DNA from: Rubrobacter sp.
Lineage (GTDB): Bacteria; Actinomycetota; Rubrobacteria; Rubrobacterales; Rubrobacteraceae
Direction of reading: 5' to 3'
Assembly (NCBI GenBank): GCA_020253895.1
Contig: JADDKG010000140.1
Span: forward strand, 1 to 6,019
DNA: 6,019 bases
The position numbers and the translations under genes are program-made. Under the pieces are notes generated by a model, which was not told where the DNA came from, made no database searches, and saw nothing but the letters and a program-made list of their open reading frames with translations. This document shows positions 1-5,248 of this stretch, piece after piece. The first letter of the stretch is position 1. Each line of letters opens with the position of its first letter.

Positions 1-702
1 CGCAGTCCCTCCCGCAGCACCCTGGCCCTCTCGCTGGAGGGCCCGCTCGTCCCCTACACGGGGGTGCGCATCCCGGGCCGGGTAACCGGGATCTCCGTCT
101 CACCCGACGGACGGCTCGCCCTGCTGGCGAGCATCCAGCCGGGTGAGGAGGCCACTCCGGTCATCTACGCCTTCGACCTTAGGAGCAGGGTGCTCGAACG
201 GGTTGCACGCCTCGAGAGCGGCCTCAAGGTGCTCGGCGCCCCGCAGTGGACCAGCAGGGGGATCTACTTCGTGGCCAAGTCCGAGGCGGCCCCGAAGCAG
301 GAGAGCCCGGGCCTCTACGGGCTCTACCGGATACCCCCGGGCTCGAACCATCCCGAACTGGACCCGGACGTGGGCATGGACTTCGCAGCCTCCGGGATCC
401 AGGCCTCCCCCGACGGCAGGCGCCTGGCCATCGTCGGCCGCCTGCACCCCAACTCGCCCGCCAACCTGTACGTGCTCGACCTGCGGACGGGCGAGCTGCG
501 GGCCGCCACGAAGAACGAGGGGATGGAGATAAAGTCCGGCCCCGAGGATCTGGCCTGGGCCCCAGACGGGAGGAGCGTGGCGATCGTCGCCCGCGGGGTC
601 TTCTCCGGACCACGGGTGGAGAGCGCCCCGGCAGAGGCCCTGCTGCGGGAGTTCTACAACCTGTACGAGGTGCCGCTGCCCTCCGGGGAGGCCGGGCGGT
701 GA
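1..702 (+). CDS. PD40/WD40-like beta-propeller protein, 5'-truncated by window
   Basis: The frame is open from base 1 to a TGA at 700-702, giving 233 residues; the start lies upstream of the window. Three repeats of the PD40/TolB-type blade signature are visible: SPDGR at residues 34-38, SPDGR at 136-140 and APDGR at 187-191. Each follows a hydrophobic strand and precedes a strand such as LAIVGR or VAIVAR. Strands of the type LYVLDLRTGEL (a residue-display blade) lie between them. This is the architecture of TolB-like, LpqB-like or generic WD40-like propellers, which usually act as protein-interaction or substrate-binding scaffolds, often outside the membrane. The GTG at base 64 is an internal codon, not a start, because propeller-like sequence continues upstream of it. 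The last codons overlap the next gene by GTGA, so the two are probably translated together. No catalytic motif is visible, so the specific role is unknown. Confidence is high for the fold and low for function. Confidence 0.8.
   Translation, partial: RSPSRSTLALSLEGPLVPYTGVRIPGRVTGISVSPDGRLALLASIQPGEEATPVIYAFDLRSRVLERVARLESGLKVLGAPQWTSRGIYFVAKSEAAPKQESPGLYGLYRIPPGSNHPELDPDVGMDFAASGIQASPDGRRLAIVGRLHPNSPANLYVLDLRTGELRAATKNEGMEIKSGPEDLAWAPDGRSVAIVARGVFSGPRVESAPAEALLREFYNLYEVPLPSGEAGR
685..691 (+). promoter_or_regulatory. Ribosome binding site deciding the 699 GTG start
   Basis: GGGGAGG ends 7 bases before the GTG at 699-701, near-ideal Shine-Dalgarno spacing. It lies inside the end of the upstream propeller gene and supports 699 over the in-frame GTGs at 708 and 714. 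Confidence 0.6.
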
Positions 703-1199
703 GGGGCGTGCTGGTGTGGGCATCCGCGACCGCCTTCTCCTTTCTGGCGGCGGCCGGGATGTTTCTCCTGCTGGCCAACATGAGCGCGAGGTCCTACAGC
801 GGGGAGCAGAGCCTGGAGCCCCGCCGGAGCTCCCCCGCACCGGCGGAGGACCTCGGGATAGCGATCAGCAAGGAGGAGCTGGCCTCCCTGAAGGAGCGCG
901 AGGGCCAGCGGCTGAGGGTGGGGATCAGGAACGCCTCCGGCAGAACGCTCAAGGACGTGGAGGTCCGGGTGGAGGTCTCCTCCGAGAACACCGCCATCAA
1001 GGAGCGCCGCAGCTACAGGGAGGAGATAGGCGCGCTCTCCCCCAAAGAAACCGCCCGCATCACCGTGGAGCTGGATCTCTCACCGTTCGCCCCGCCGGAC
1101 GAGGCCCTCCCCGAGCAGCCCAGGAAGATCGTGGAGGTAACGGCAACCGCGGCCGGAGAGCCCCCGCAGGTCAAGACCGCGATCCTGCCGCCCGGCTGA
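699..1199 (+). CDS. Single-pass membrane protein with Ig-like extracytoplasmic domain
   Basis: This is a 166-residue protein. The GTG start at 699 overlaps the upstream TGA (GTGA) and has a GGGGAGG site 7 bases before it. An upstream extension of this frame runs inside the propeller gene and is a shadow. Residues about 4-27 form an uncleaved signal anchor (VLVWASATAFSFLAAAGMFL is typical). A Pro/Ser/Glu-rich linker follows, then from about residue 68 a compact beta-rich domain containing RVGIRNASGRTLKDVEVRV. The pattern of a strand, N-x-S-G-turn and alternating V-x-V-x-V strand is that of FxLYD/CARDB-like Ig folds, which are often found just outside the membrane. The domain also carries RITVELDLSPF and a closing VEVTATA strand. 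The protein is probably anchored with its C-terminus outside and may present or stabilise the neighbouring propeller. The 3' end overlaps the convergent GNAT-like gene by 29 bases. I do not recognise a named family; topology is well supported, function is unknown. Confidence 0.75.
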   Translation: MRGVLVWASATAFSFLAAAGMFLLLANMSARSYSGEQSLEPRRSSPAPAEDLGIAISKEELASLKEREGQRLRVGIRNASGRTLKDVEVRVEVSSENTAIKERRSYREEIGALSPKETARITVELDLSPFAPPDEALPEQPRKIVEVTATAAGEPPQVKTAILPPG

Positions 1200-1782
1200 A
1201 GAGCCCGGGTACGGGAGCGGGGCCTTTAAGCGCGGGGAGCCTTACCCGCCCGAGCAGGCCGCGCGCCAGCTCGGCGACCTCCACGGTGCTCTCCAGGTCC
1301 ACCCTGGCCAGGGTGTAGAACCCGCCCCGGCACCAGCAGCGGCGCACCGGGCGCCAGCCGCTCTCGGCCAGAAGCCGGGTGGGCACGTGGAAGCGGGTCC
1401 CGGCGTCGCTGGCTATGGCCTCCACCCGGCCCACCCCGCGCTGGCGAAGATCCCTGAGCATCCGCAGGATCAGGCGGCGGCGGGTCCGTTGGTCGCCCGA
1501 CGCGTAGGCGAGCAGGACCGCATCCTCCTGCACGGGAAGCGGGTAGCGCCCGGCCAGCGGCAGGTACTCCCGCGGGCCATACACCACGAAGCCCTGCACC
1601 TCCTCCCCCCGCCGGATGACGAACCCGGCGGGCCCCCAGCAGCCGAGCACCTCCTCGAACCACTCCCGGGGACCCGCTGCGTCCTCCGTCCAGTAGGAGA
1701 CCACCGCCCCGAGGCCCGGGATCTCCCCGGCCTCCCCGGGGGTTATCTGGTGGATCAGCGGGACGAAGGAGGTCGGCCTCAC
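1171..1782 (-). CDS. GNAT-like N-acetyltransferase, degenerate acetyl-CoA loop
   Basis: This 203-residue protein resembles GNAT family acetyltransferases, which transfer an acetyl group from acetyl-CoA to amines. Visible elements are strands FVIRRGEEVQGFVVYGP (residues 54-70, the beta2-beta3 hairpin), DAVLLAYASGD (87-97, motif A strand), a helix RRRLILRMLRDLRQRGV (101-117), VEAIASD (120-126) and LLAESGWRPVRR (137-148, motif B-like, equivalent to the usual L..xGF..). The classic Q/R-x-x-G-x-G/A pyrophosphate loop is not present; the corresponding segment reads DQRTRRRL, so cofactor binding is uncertain. The GTG start at 1782 overlaps the TGA of the upstream YtxH-like gene (GTGA), indicating translational coupling as last gene of the minus-strand unit. 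The C-terminal tail from about residue 185 (Pro/Gly/Arg-rich) runs into the end of the convergent gene and is probably not part of the fold. Substrate unknown. Confidence 0.65.
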   Translation of the reverse strand: MRPTSFVPLIHQITPGEAGEIPGLGAVVSYWTEDAAGPREWFEEVLGCWGPAGFVIRRGEEVQGFVVYGPREYLPLAGRYPLPVQEDAVLLAYASGDQRTRRRLILRMLRDLRQRGVGRVEAIASDAGTRFHVPTRLLAESGWRPVRRCWCRGGFYTLARVDLESTVEVAELARGLLGRVRLPALKGPAPVPGLFSRAAGSRS

Positions 1783-2147
1783 GCCGGCCCCCCGCCCTCT
1801 CCGCCGCCCAGGTCCCGCGGCTCCTCCGGGCGCTCGCGCAGCCTCTCCCGGAGCTCACGCACCCGGGCCCGCAGCTCATCGGCCCTGGGGTCCCTCCGGG
1901 GGAGGTCCTCTCCGGAAGCCCGCGGAGGAGCCTCCTCCCGGGCCCTCCGCTCCCGCAGGCGCTCCTGAGCCTCCAGGTACCGCTCGCGTCCCCGCTCCCG
2001 AACCTCCCAGATCCTGTCCGCCAGGGTGCCCCGGGTCTCGCGGCCGCTCCGGGGGGCGAACAGGATGCCGGCAGCGAGCCCGGCGAGGCCACCGAGGATA
2101 AAGCTTCTCACCCGCTGCTTGTCAGGCAAACCTTCTGGCACCTCCAT
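1779..2147 (-). CDS. YtxH-like membrane/coiled-coil protein
   Basis: This is a 122-residue protein. Residues 15-40 contain the YtxH/gas-vesicle-like signature: a short glycine-rich membrane segment (FILGGLAGLAAGILF) followed directly by APRSGRETRG, close to the family pattern G-x-x-x-G-x-x-x-G-x-L-x-A-P-x-S-G-x-x-T-R. The remainder, about 41-110, is strongly charged with heptad-like Arg/Glu/Leu (for example RVRELRERLRER at 95-106), broken by a Pro-rich stretch near 73-88; the tail is Gly-rich. YtxH-type proteins are small stress-associated envelope proteins of unclear mechanism. I chose the ATG at 2147: AGAGGT lies 3 bases upstream, and the alternative GTG at 2216 would add 23 residues without conserved character and overlap the kinase gene. 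It is the third gene of the minus-strand unit, 52 bases after the kinase stop, and its TGA overlaps the GNAT-like GTG. A possible secondary promoter precedes it. Confidence 0.75.
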   Translation of the reverse strand: MEVPEGLPDKQRVRSFILGGLAGLAAGILFAPRSGRETRGTLADRIWEVRERGRERYLEAQERLRERRAREEAPPRASGEDLPRRDPRADELRARVRELRERLRERPEEPRDLGGGEGGGPA

Positions 2148-2160
2148 GAAACCTCTGGGT

Positions 2161-2166
2161 ATTGTA
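2161..2166 (-). promoter_or_regulatory. Possible internal -10 element before YtxH-like gene
   Basis: On the minus strand this reads TACAAT, five of six matches to the sigma70-type TATAAT, 13 bases before the ATG at 2147. It lies in the 52-base gap after the kinase gene, a relatively A/T-containing patch in GC-rich DNA. No good -35 is seen 16-18 bases upstream, and the resulting leader would be only about 7 bases, so this is weak. Confidence 0.3.
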
Positions 2167-2199
2167 GCGCCGGTCGCGGTTAAAGGCCCGGAAGGACAT

Positions 2200-3153
2200 T
2201 CAGCCGCCGCGGACACCCGCGTCCAGCAGCAGCGAGGAGGGGCGCCGGGCCGCCTTCTCGGCGATCCCCGAGACCCGGTTGGCGACTATCTCGACCGCCG
2301 CGTCCGAAGAGTTCTCTATGGAGAAGTTCTCCACCGTGTGCACCCCCATCCTGCGGGCGCTCTCCACGATGTAGTCGTGGATCTGGCGGATCTCCCTGAA
2401 GTGTGCGATGTACTCCTCCGCCGGGCGGCGCATAGCGGTGCCCAGCGCCCGGATGTAGAAGCGCGAGCGGTGCGCCGCCTCGTCCGAGAGGTAGACGACC
2501 AGCGAGCAGACGTTCGGGTGATCCCTGTAGCGGTCCAGGATGATCTCCGGGACCAGGTGGACCCCCTCTATCACCAGGTTGGTCCCCTCCTTCAGGCCGC
2601 GGTCCACTATGGCCTCCACCCCCACCGCCACCTGGGAGGCCTGGATCCTGAAGCCGTAGAGGGTGGTGTTCTCCTCCTTTACAGGGATCCTGATGTCCTC
2701 CGGCTTTATGGCGTAGGAGCTCTTGTGCAGGGCGGGGACCAGATCCGGGCTTATGGCGTGCCGCAGCACCTCGCGGATGGAGTCCGTGCCGATCACGCTC
2801 TGGATGTTGAGCCGCCGGGCCACGTCGGCCGCAAGGGTGCTGGTGCCCACCCCCGTCGCCCCCCCGATAAGCACCACGATGGGCTCGGTGGACTCGCGCA
2901 GGATGCGCCACTTGTCCAGCCGCTCCACGACCAGGGCGTCCTTTTTGATGAGCTTGTCGCGCACCCGGGCGAGGACCTCCTCCTCCTCGACCGTGTAGCG
3001 CTGCTCGGCCAGAAGCTCGGCCCGCACCTCGCTGGCTATCCGGTGGGCCAGCTCGGGCTTGGCCCCGGCCTGCGAGAGCGTCTGGGCAAGGATGCCGCGC
3101 GAGAAGGGGGTGCTCCTCTTCCCCTTGACTATGGTGATCTCCCGCTCTTCCAC
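2200..3153 (-). CDS. 2-phosphoglycerate kinase, archaeal type, with N-terminal ATP-cone-like domain
   Basis: This 317-residue protein matches the layout of archaeal 2-phosphoglycerate kinase, which phosphorylates 2-phosphoglycerate to 2,3-diphosphoglycerate in the cytoplasm, the precursor of cyclic 2,3-DPG in some methanogens. Residues about 4-90 resemble an ATP-cone: TIVKGKRSTPFSRGILAQ near the start, then helices with RIASEVRAELLAE. The kinase domain follows: Walker A-like GGATGVGTST at 97-106, TDSIREVLR at 123-131, a Walker B-like NLVIEGVHLVPE at 192-203, and an Arg-rich lid segment HRSRFYIRA at 228-236. The Walker A has Thr104 where canonical kinases have Lys; I recall Thr here in archaeal members but could not check. 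The GTG at 3153 is chosen because GGAAGGGG lies 8 bases upstream. The GTG at 3162 (three residues longer) would overlap that site. It is the second gene of the minus-strand unit, about 22 bases after the DUF4126 stop. No cyclic-DPG synthetase is visible nearby, so the product's fate is unknown. It could also be a related P-loop kinase acting on another phosphorylated acid. Confidence 0.85.
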   Translation of the reverse strand: MEEREITIVKGKRSTPFSRGILAQTLSQAGAKPELAHRIASEVRAELLAEQRYTVEEEEVLARVRDKLIKKDALVVERLDKWRILRESTEPIVVLIGGATGVGTSTLAADVARRLNIQSVIGTDSIREVLRHAISPDLVPALHKSSYAIKPEDIRIPVKEENTTLYGFRIQASQVAVGVEAIVDRGLKEGTNLVIEGVHLVPEIILDRYRDHPNVCSLVVYLSDEAAHRSRFYIRALGTAMRRPAEEYIAHFREIRQIHDYIVESARRMGVHTVENFSIENSSDAAVEIVANRVSGIAEKAARRPSSLLLDAGVRGG

Positions 3154-3161
3154 AGAAAACA

Positions 3162-3169
3162 CCCCTTCC
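3162..3169 (-). promoter_or_regulatory. Ribosome binding site deciding the kinase start
   Basis: On the minus strand this reads GGAAGGGG, ending 8 bases before the GTG at 3153. Its last base is the first base of the alternative GTG at 3162, which could therefore not use it. This favours the shorter protein. Confidence 0.5.
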
Positions 3170-3175
3170 GGGGGA

Positions 3176-3745
3176 CTAGTCGCCCAGGATCCGCAGCCCC
3201 CCGTATTTCCTGCTCCTCCTCCGCCTCACCCGGTAGAAGAAGAGGAGCAGGAACGCCACCAGCAGCAGCGGGACAAACGGCACGAAGACCGCCACCACCC
3301 CACTAACGAGGGAAACCACGTCCTCGGCGGCGCTCATGAACCACGGGCTCACCCCGGCAGCCGCCTCCGCCGCCGGGGGCCGCAACCACGCCCTCATGAG
3401 GGCCACCGCTCCGGCCACGAGGGCCCCGGCCACGAGCCAACCCAAGACCCCGGGCTCCACGACAGCGTAGAAGAGCACCGCCCCCGAAGCGGCCCGCACG
3501 GGAACCTGCACGGCGTTCAGCACCCGGTAGAGCCCCCGCACCTTCTCCAGCGCCACCTCCAGCACCGCCAGCGCCGACAGAACCCCGACGGAGGCCCACC
3601 CCGAGAGGTACTCCTCCGGCGGACCGGAGAGCCCGAGAAGGCCGAGCTGGGCGAAGAGGGCGGCCACCGCGAGCGGCAGGAAGGCCCTCAGCCCCGCCGC
3701 GGCGGCCAGCCCGGCGGCGATGCCTGCTGGGAAGAGGATCTCCAT
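3176..3745 (-). CDS. DUF4126 family membrane protein
   Basis: This 189-residue integral membrane protein carries hallmarks of DUF4126: an N-terminal helix with GLRAFLPL (residues 18-25), Ser-Gly-Trp near 48-50 opening the next helix, a [11 protein letters not shown] segment (61-71), and [16 protein letters not shown] (77-92), whose Q-x-P-x-R-x-x-x-G core is characteristic. Predicted membrane segments are about 4-35, 50-66, 84-98, 99-117 and 145-171. The C-terminus ([13 protein letters not shown]) is basic and should face the cytoplasm. No enzymatic residues are recognised and the family function is unknown. The ATG at 3745 has no Shine-Dalgarno upstream; instead a perfect TATAAT ends 7 bases before it, which suggests a leaderless transcript and confirms this start. 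It is first in the minus-strand unit that continues into the kinase, YtxH-like and GNAT-like genes, and is divergent from glyS. Confidence 0.85.
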   Translation of the reverse strand: MEILFPAGIAAGLAAAAGLRAFLPLAVAALFAQLGLLGLSGPPEEYLSGWASVGVLSALAVLEVALEKVRGLYRVLNAVQVPVRAASGAVLFYAVVEPGVLGWLVAGALVAGAVALMRAWLRPPAAEAAAGVSPWFMSAAEDVVSLVSGVVAVFVPFVPLLLVAFLLLFFYRVRRRRSRKYGGLRILGD

Positions 3746-3752
3746 GCGCGGG

Positions 3753-3758
3753 ATTATA
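3753..3758 (-). promoter_or_regulatory. -10 element of leftward operon promoter, leaderless
   Basis: On the minus strand this is a perfect TATAAT. Seven bases (cccgcgc) separate it from the ATG at 3745, placing the expected transcript start at or within a base of the ATG. No -35 match is found at 16-18 bases; the best upstream hexamer, TTGAAC (3780-3785), is 21 bases away, longer than usual. Confidence 0.55.
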
Positions 3759-3780
3759 CCGTAGAGCGCTCCCCTCCCGG

Positions 3781-3810
3781 TTCAAATCATCCCAACCGCT
3801 GAGATATACT
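3781..3810 (+). promoter_or_regulatory. Predicted glyS promoter
   Basis: TTCAAA at 3781-3786 (four of six matches to TTGACA), an 18-base spacer, and TATACT at 3805-3810 (five of six to TATAAT). Expected start near 3816-3818 gives a leader of about 48 bases before the GTG at 3865. The -35 overlaps the hexamer that could serve the opposite promoter. Confidence 0.5.
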
Positions 3811-3830
3811 CTCTGGACCCTGAAGAGAGT
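3808..3830 (+). repeat. Inverted repeat across glyS -10/start site
   Basis: ACTCTCT at 3808-3814 and AGAGAGT at 3824-3830 are exact reverse complements separated by 9 bases. The left arm overlaps the end of the -10 and the interval covers the expected start site. It could be an operator or, if transcription starts slightly earlier than expected, a leader hairpin. No U-tract follows, so it is not a standard terminator. Confidence 0.5.
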
Positions 3831-3854
3831 TGTTGCAGCGGCTCCCGAGCGTCC

Positions 3855-3860
3855 GGAGGG
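3855..3860 (+). promoter_or_regulatory. Ribosome binding site for glyS
   Basis: GGAGGG, followed by four bases, then the GTG at 3865. The in-frame ATG at 3883 has no comparable purine tract at the right distance, so the GTG is preferred. Confidence 0.6.
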
Positions 3861-3864
3861 CTTC

Positions 3865-5247
3865 GTGTCGCAGACGGTTTCGATGGAGAAGATAGTCTCG
3901 TTCTGCAAGAGGAGGGGCTTCGTCTACCAGAGCTCCGAGATCTACGGCGGCATCCGCTCCTCCTACGACTACGGGCCCCTGGGCGTCGAGATGAAGCGGA
4001 ACATCCGCGAGGAGTGGTGGCGCAGCATGGTCTACACCCGCGACGACGTGGTGGGCATCGATGCTGCCATCATCATGCACCCCAAGGTATGGGAGGCCTC
4101 CGGGCACGTCGAGACCTTCAACGACATGCTCGTCGAGAGCCGCACGAGCGGGCGCCGCTACCGGGCCGACCACCTCATCGAGGAGGCCACCGGCATCGAC
4201 GCCGAGGGCATGAGCCCCGAGGAGATGACGCGCCTCATCCGGGAGGACCCTCGGATAAAGGACCCGGTGGACGGGGGGCGGGACTTCACAGAGGTCCGTC
4301 CGTTCAACCTGATGTTCGAGACCTACACCGGCCCGGTCAAGAGCCCGGAGAACCTCGCCTACCTCAGGCCCGAGACGGCCCAGGGCATCTTCGTGAACTT
4401 CAAGAACGTCCTGCAGACCAGCCGGGTCAAGGTCCCCTTCGGGATAGCCCAGATCGGCAAGTCGTTCAGGAACGAGATCACGCCGGGCAACTTCATCTTC
4501 CGCACCCGAGAGTTCGAGCAGATGGAGATGGAGTTCTTTGTGGAGCCGGGCACCGACGAGGAGTGGCATGAGTACTGGATCGAGGAGCGCTACAGGTGGT
4601 ACACCCATCTGGGCATTCGCCCGGAAAACCTGCGGCTCTACGAGCACCCCAAGGAGAAGCTCTCCCACTACTCCAAGCGGACGGTGGACATCGAGTACAA
4701 CTTCCCCTTCGCCGGCTGGTCGGAGCTGGAGGGCATCGCCAACCGCACGGACTACGACCTGCGGCGCCACTCGGAGTACTCGGGGGAGAGGCTGGAGTAC
4801 TTCGACCAGGCGAAGAACGAGAGCTACATCCCCTACGTCATAGAGCCGGCGGCCGGGGTGGACAGGATCCTCCTGGCCCTGCTGGTCGACGCCTACCACG
4901 AGGAGGAGGTCCGCGGCGAGCGCCGCACCGTGCTGCGGCTGCACCCGCGGGTCGCCCCCACCAAGGCGGCGGTCTTCCCGCTCACCAAGAAGGAGCCGGT
5001 CTCGGCGGTGGCCAGGAGGCTCTACGATGACCTGAAGGGCGACTACAGGATCTTCTACGACGACTCGGGCTCGATCGGACGTCGCTACCGCCGCCAGGAC
5101 GAGGCTGGCACCCCCTTCTGCGTGACGGTGGACTTCGACACCCTGGAGGACAAGAAGGTGACCATCCGCGACCGGGACACCATGGAGCAGGAGCGCATCC
5201 CGATAGAAGCGGTGCGCGACCGGCTGGCGAAGCTCATCTCCGGCTAG
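3865..5247 (+). CDS. glyS: Glycyl-tRNA synthetase, homodimeric single-chain type
   Basis: This 460-residue class II aminoacyl-tRNA synthetase attaches glycine to tRNA-Gly in the cytoplasm. It is the alpha2 form, as in Thermus and Actinobacteria, not the split alpha/beta form of E. coli. The N-terminus has the family's [13 protein letters not shown] and SSEIYGGI, then [15 protein letters not shown] (33-47). Motif 1 is around [16 protein letters not shown] (72-87). A small insertion with [10 protein letters not shown] (98-107) follows. [15 protein letters not shown] (167-181) and motif 2, [15 protein letters not shown] to REFEQMEME (198-223), bind ATP and the acceptor end. Motif 3 is [14 protein letters not shown] (327-340). 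The anticodon-binding domain fills about 358-460, starting [15 protein letters not shown]. Length and all motifs are normal for a complete enzyme. The GTG at 3865 is supported by GGAGGG. A predicted promoter and an inverted repeat lie upstream; there is no T-box leader. A sulfotransferase-like gene begins one base after its stop. Confidence 0.97.
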   Translation: MSQTVSMEKIVSFCKRRGFVYQSSEIYGGIRSSYDYGPLGVEMKRNIREEWWRSMVYTRDDVVGIDAAIIMHPKVWEASGHVETFNDMLVESRTSGRRYRADHLIEEATGIDAEGMSPEEMTRLIREDPRIKDPVDGGRDFTEVRPFNLMFETYTGPVKSPENLAYLRPETAQGIFVNFKNVLQTSRVKVPFGIAQIGKSFRNEITPGNFIFRTREFEQMEMEFFVEPGTDEEWHEYWIEERYRWYTHLGIRPENLRLYEHPKEKLSHYSKRTVDIEYNFPFAGWSELEGIANRTDYDLRRHSEYSGERLEYFDQAKNESYIPYVIEPAAGVDRILLALLVDAYHEEEVRGERRTVLRLHPRVAPTKAAVFPLTKKEPVSAVARRLYDDLKGDYRIFYDDSGSIGRRYRRQDEAGTPFCVTVDFDTLEDKKVTIRDRDTMEQERIPIEAVRDRLAKLISG

Positions 5248-5248
5248 C

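Noticed and set aside
246..698. Upstream extension of the small membrane protein's frame
   Set aside because: It is the +2 shadow of the propeller gene. The real start at 699 is set by the ribosome site and is followed directly by the membrane anchor.
100..840. Minus-strand open frames opposite the propeller gene
   Set aside because: Arg/Pro/Gly-rich antisense frames of high-GC DNA, contradicted by the three PD40 repeats on the plus strand.
1190..1210. Hairpin GGCT-gaag-AGCC with outer CCC/GGG and one bulged base, at the convergent junction
   Set aside because: It has a short stem, a bulge and no T-tract on either side, and lies partly inside coding sequence. Too weak to call a terminator.
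2148..2216. Longer YtxH-like protein from GTG at 2216
   Set aside because: It would overlap the kinase stop and add unconserved-looking residues. The ATG at 2147 has a purine-rich site and is followed by the family's membrane segment.
2026..3306. A 426-codon open frame on the plus strand across the kinase and YtxH-like genes
   Set aside because: It spans parts of several minus-strand genes that have clear family motifs and is again a high-GC antisense frame without domain character.
3746..3864. T-box or other riboswitch leader for glyS
   Set aside because: The predicted leader is only about 48 bases and lacks the conserved T-box antiterminator sequence or a terminator hairpin.
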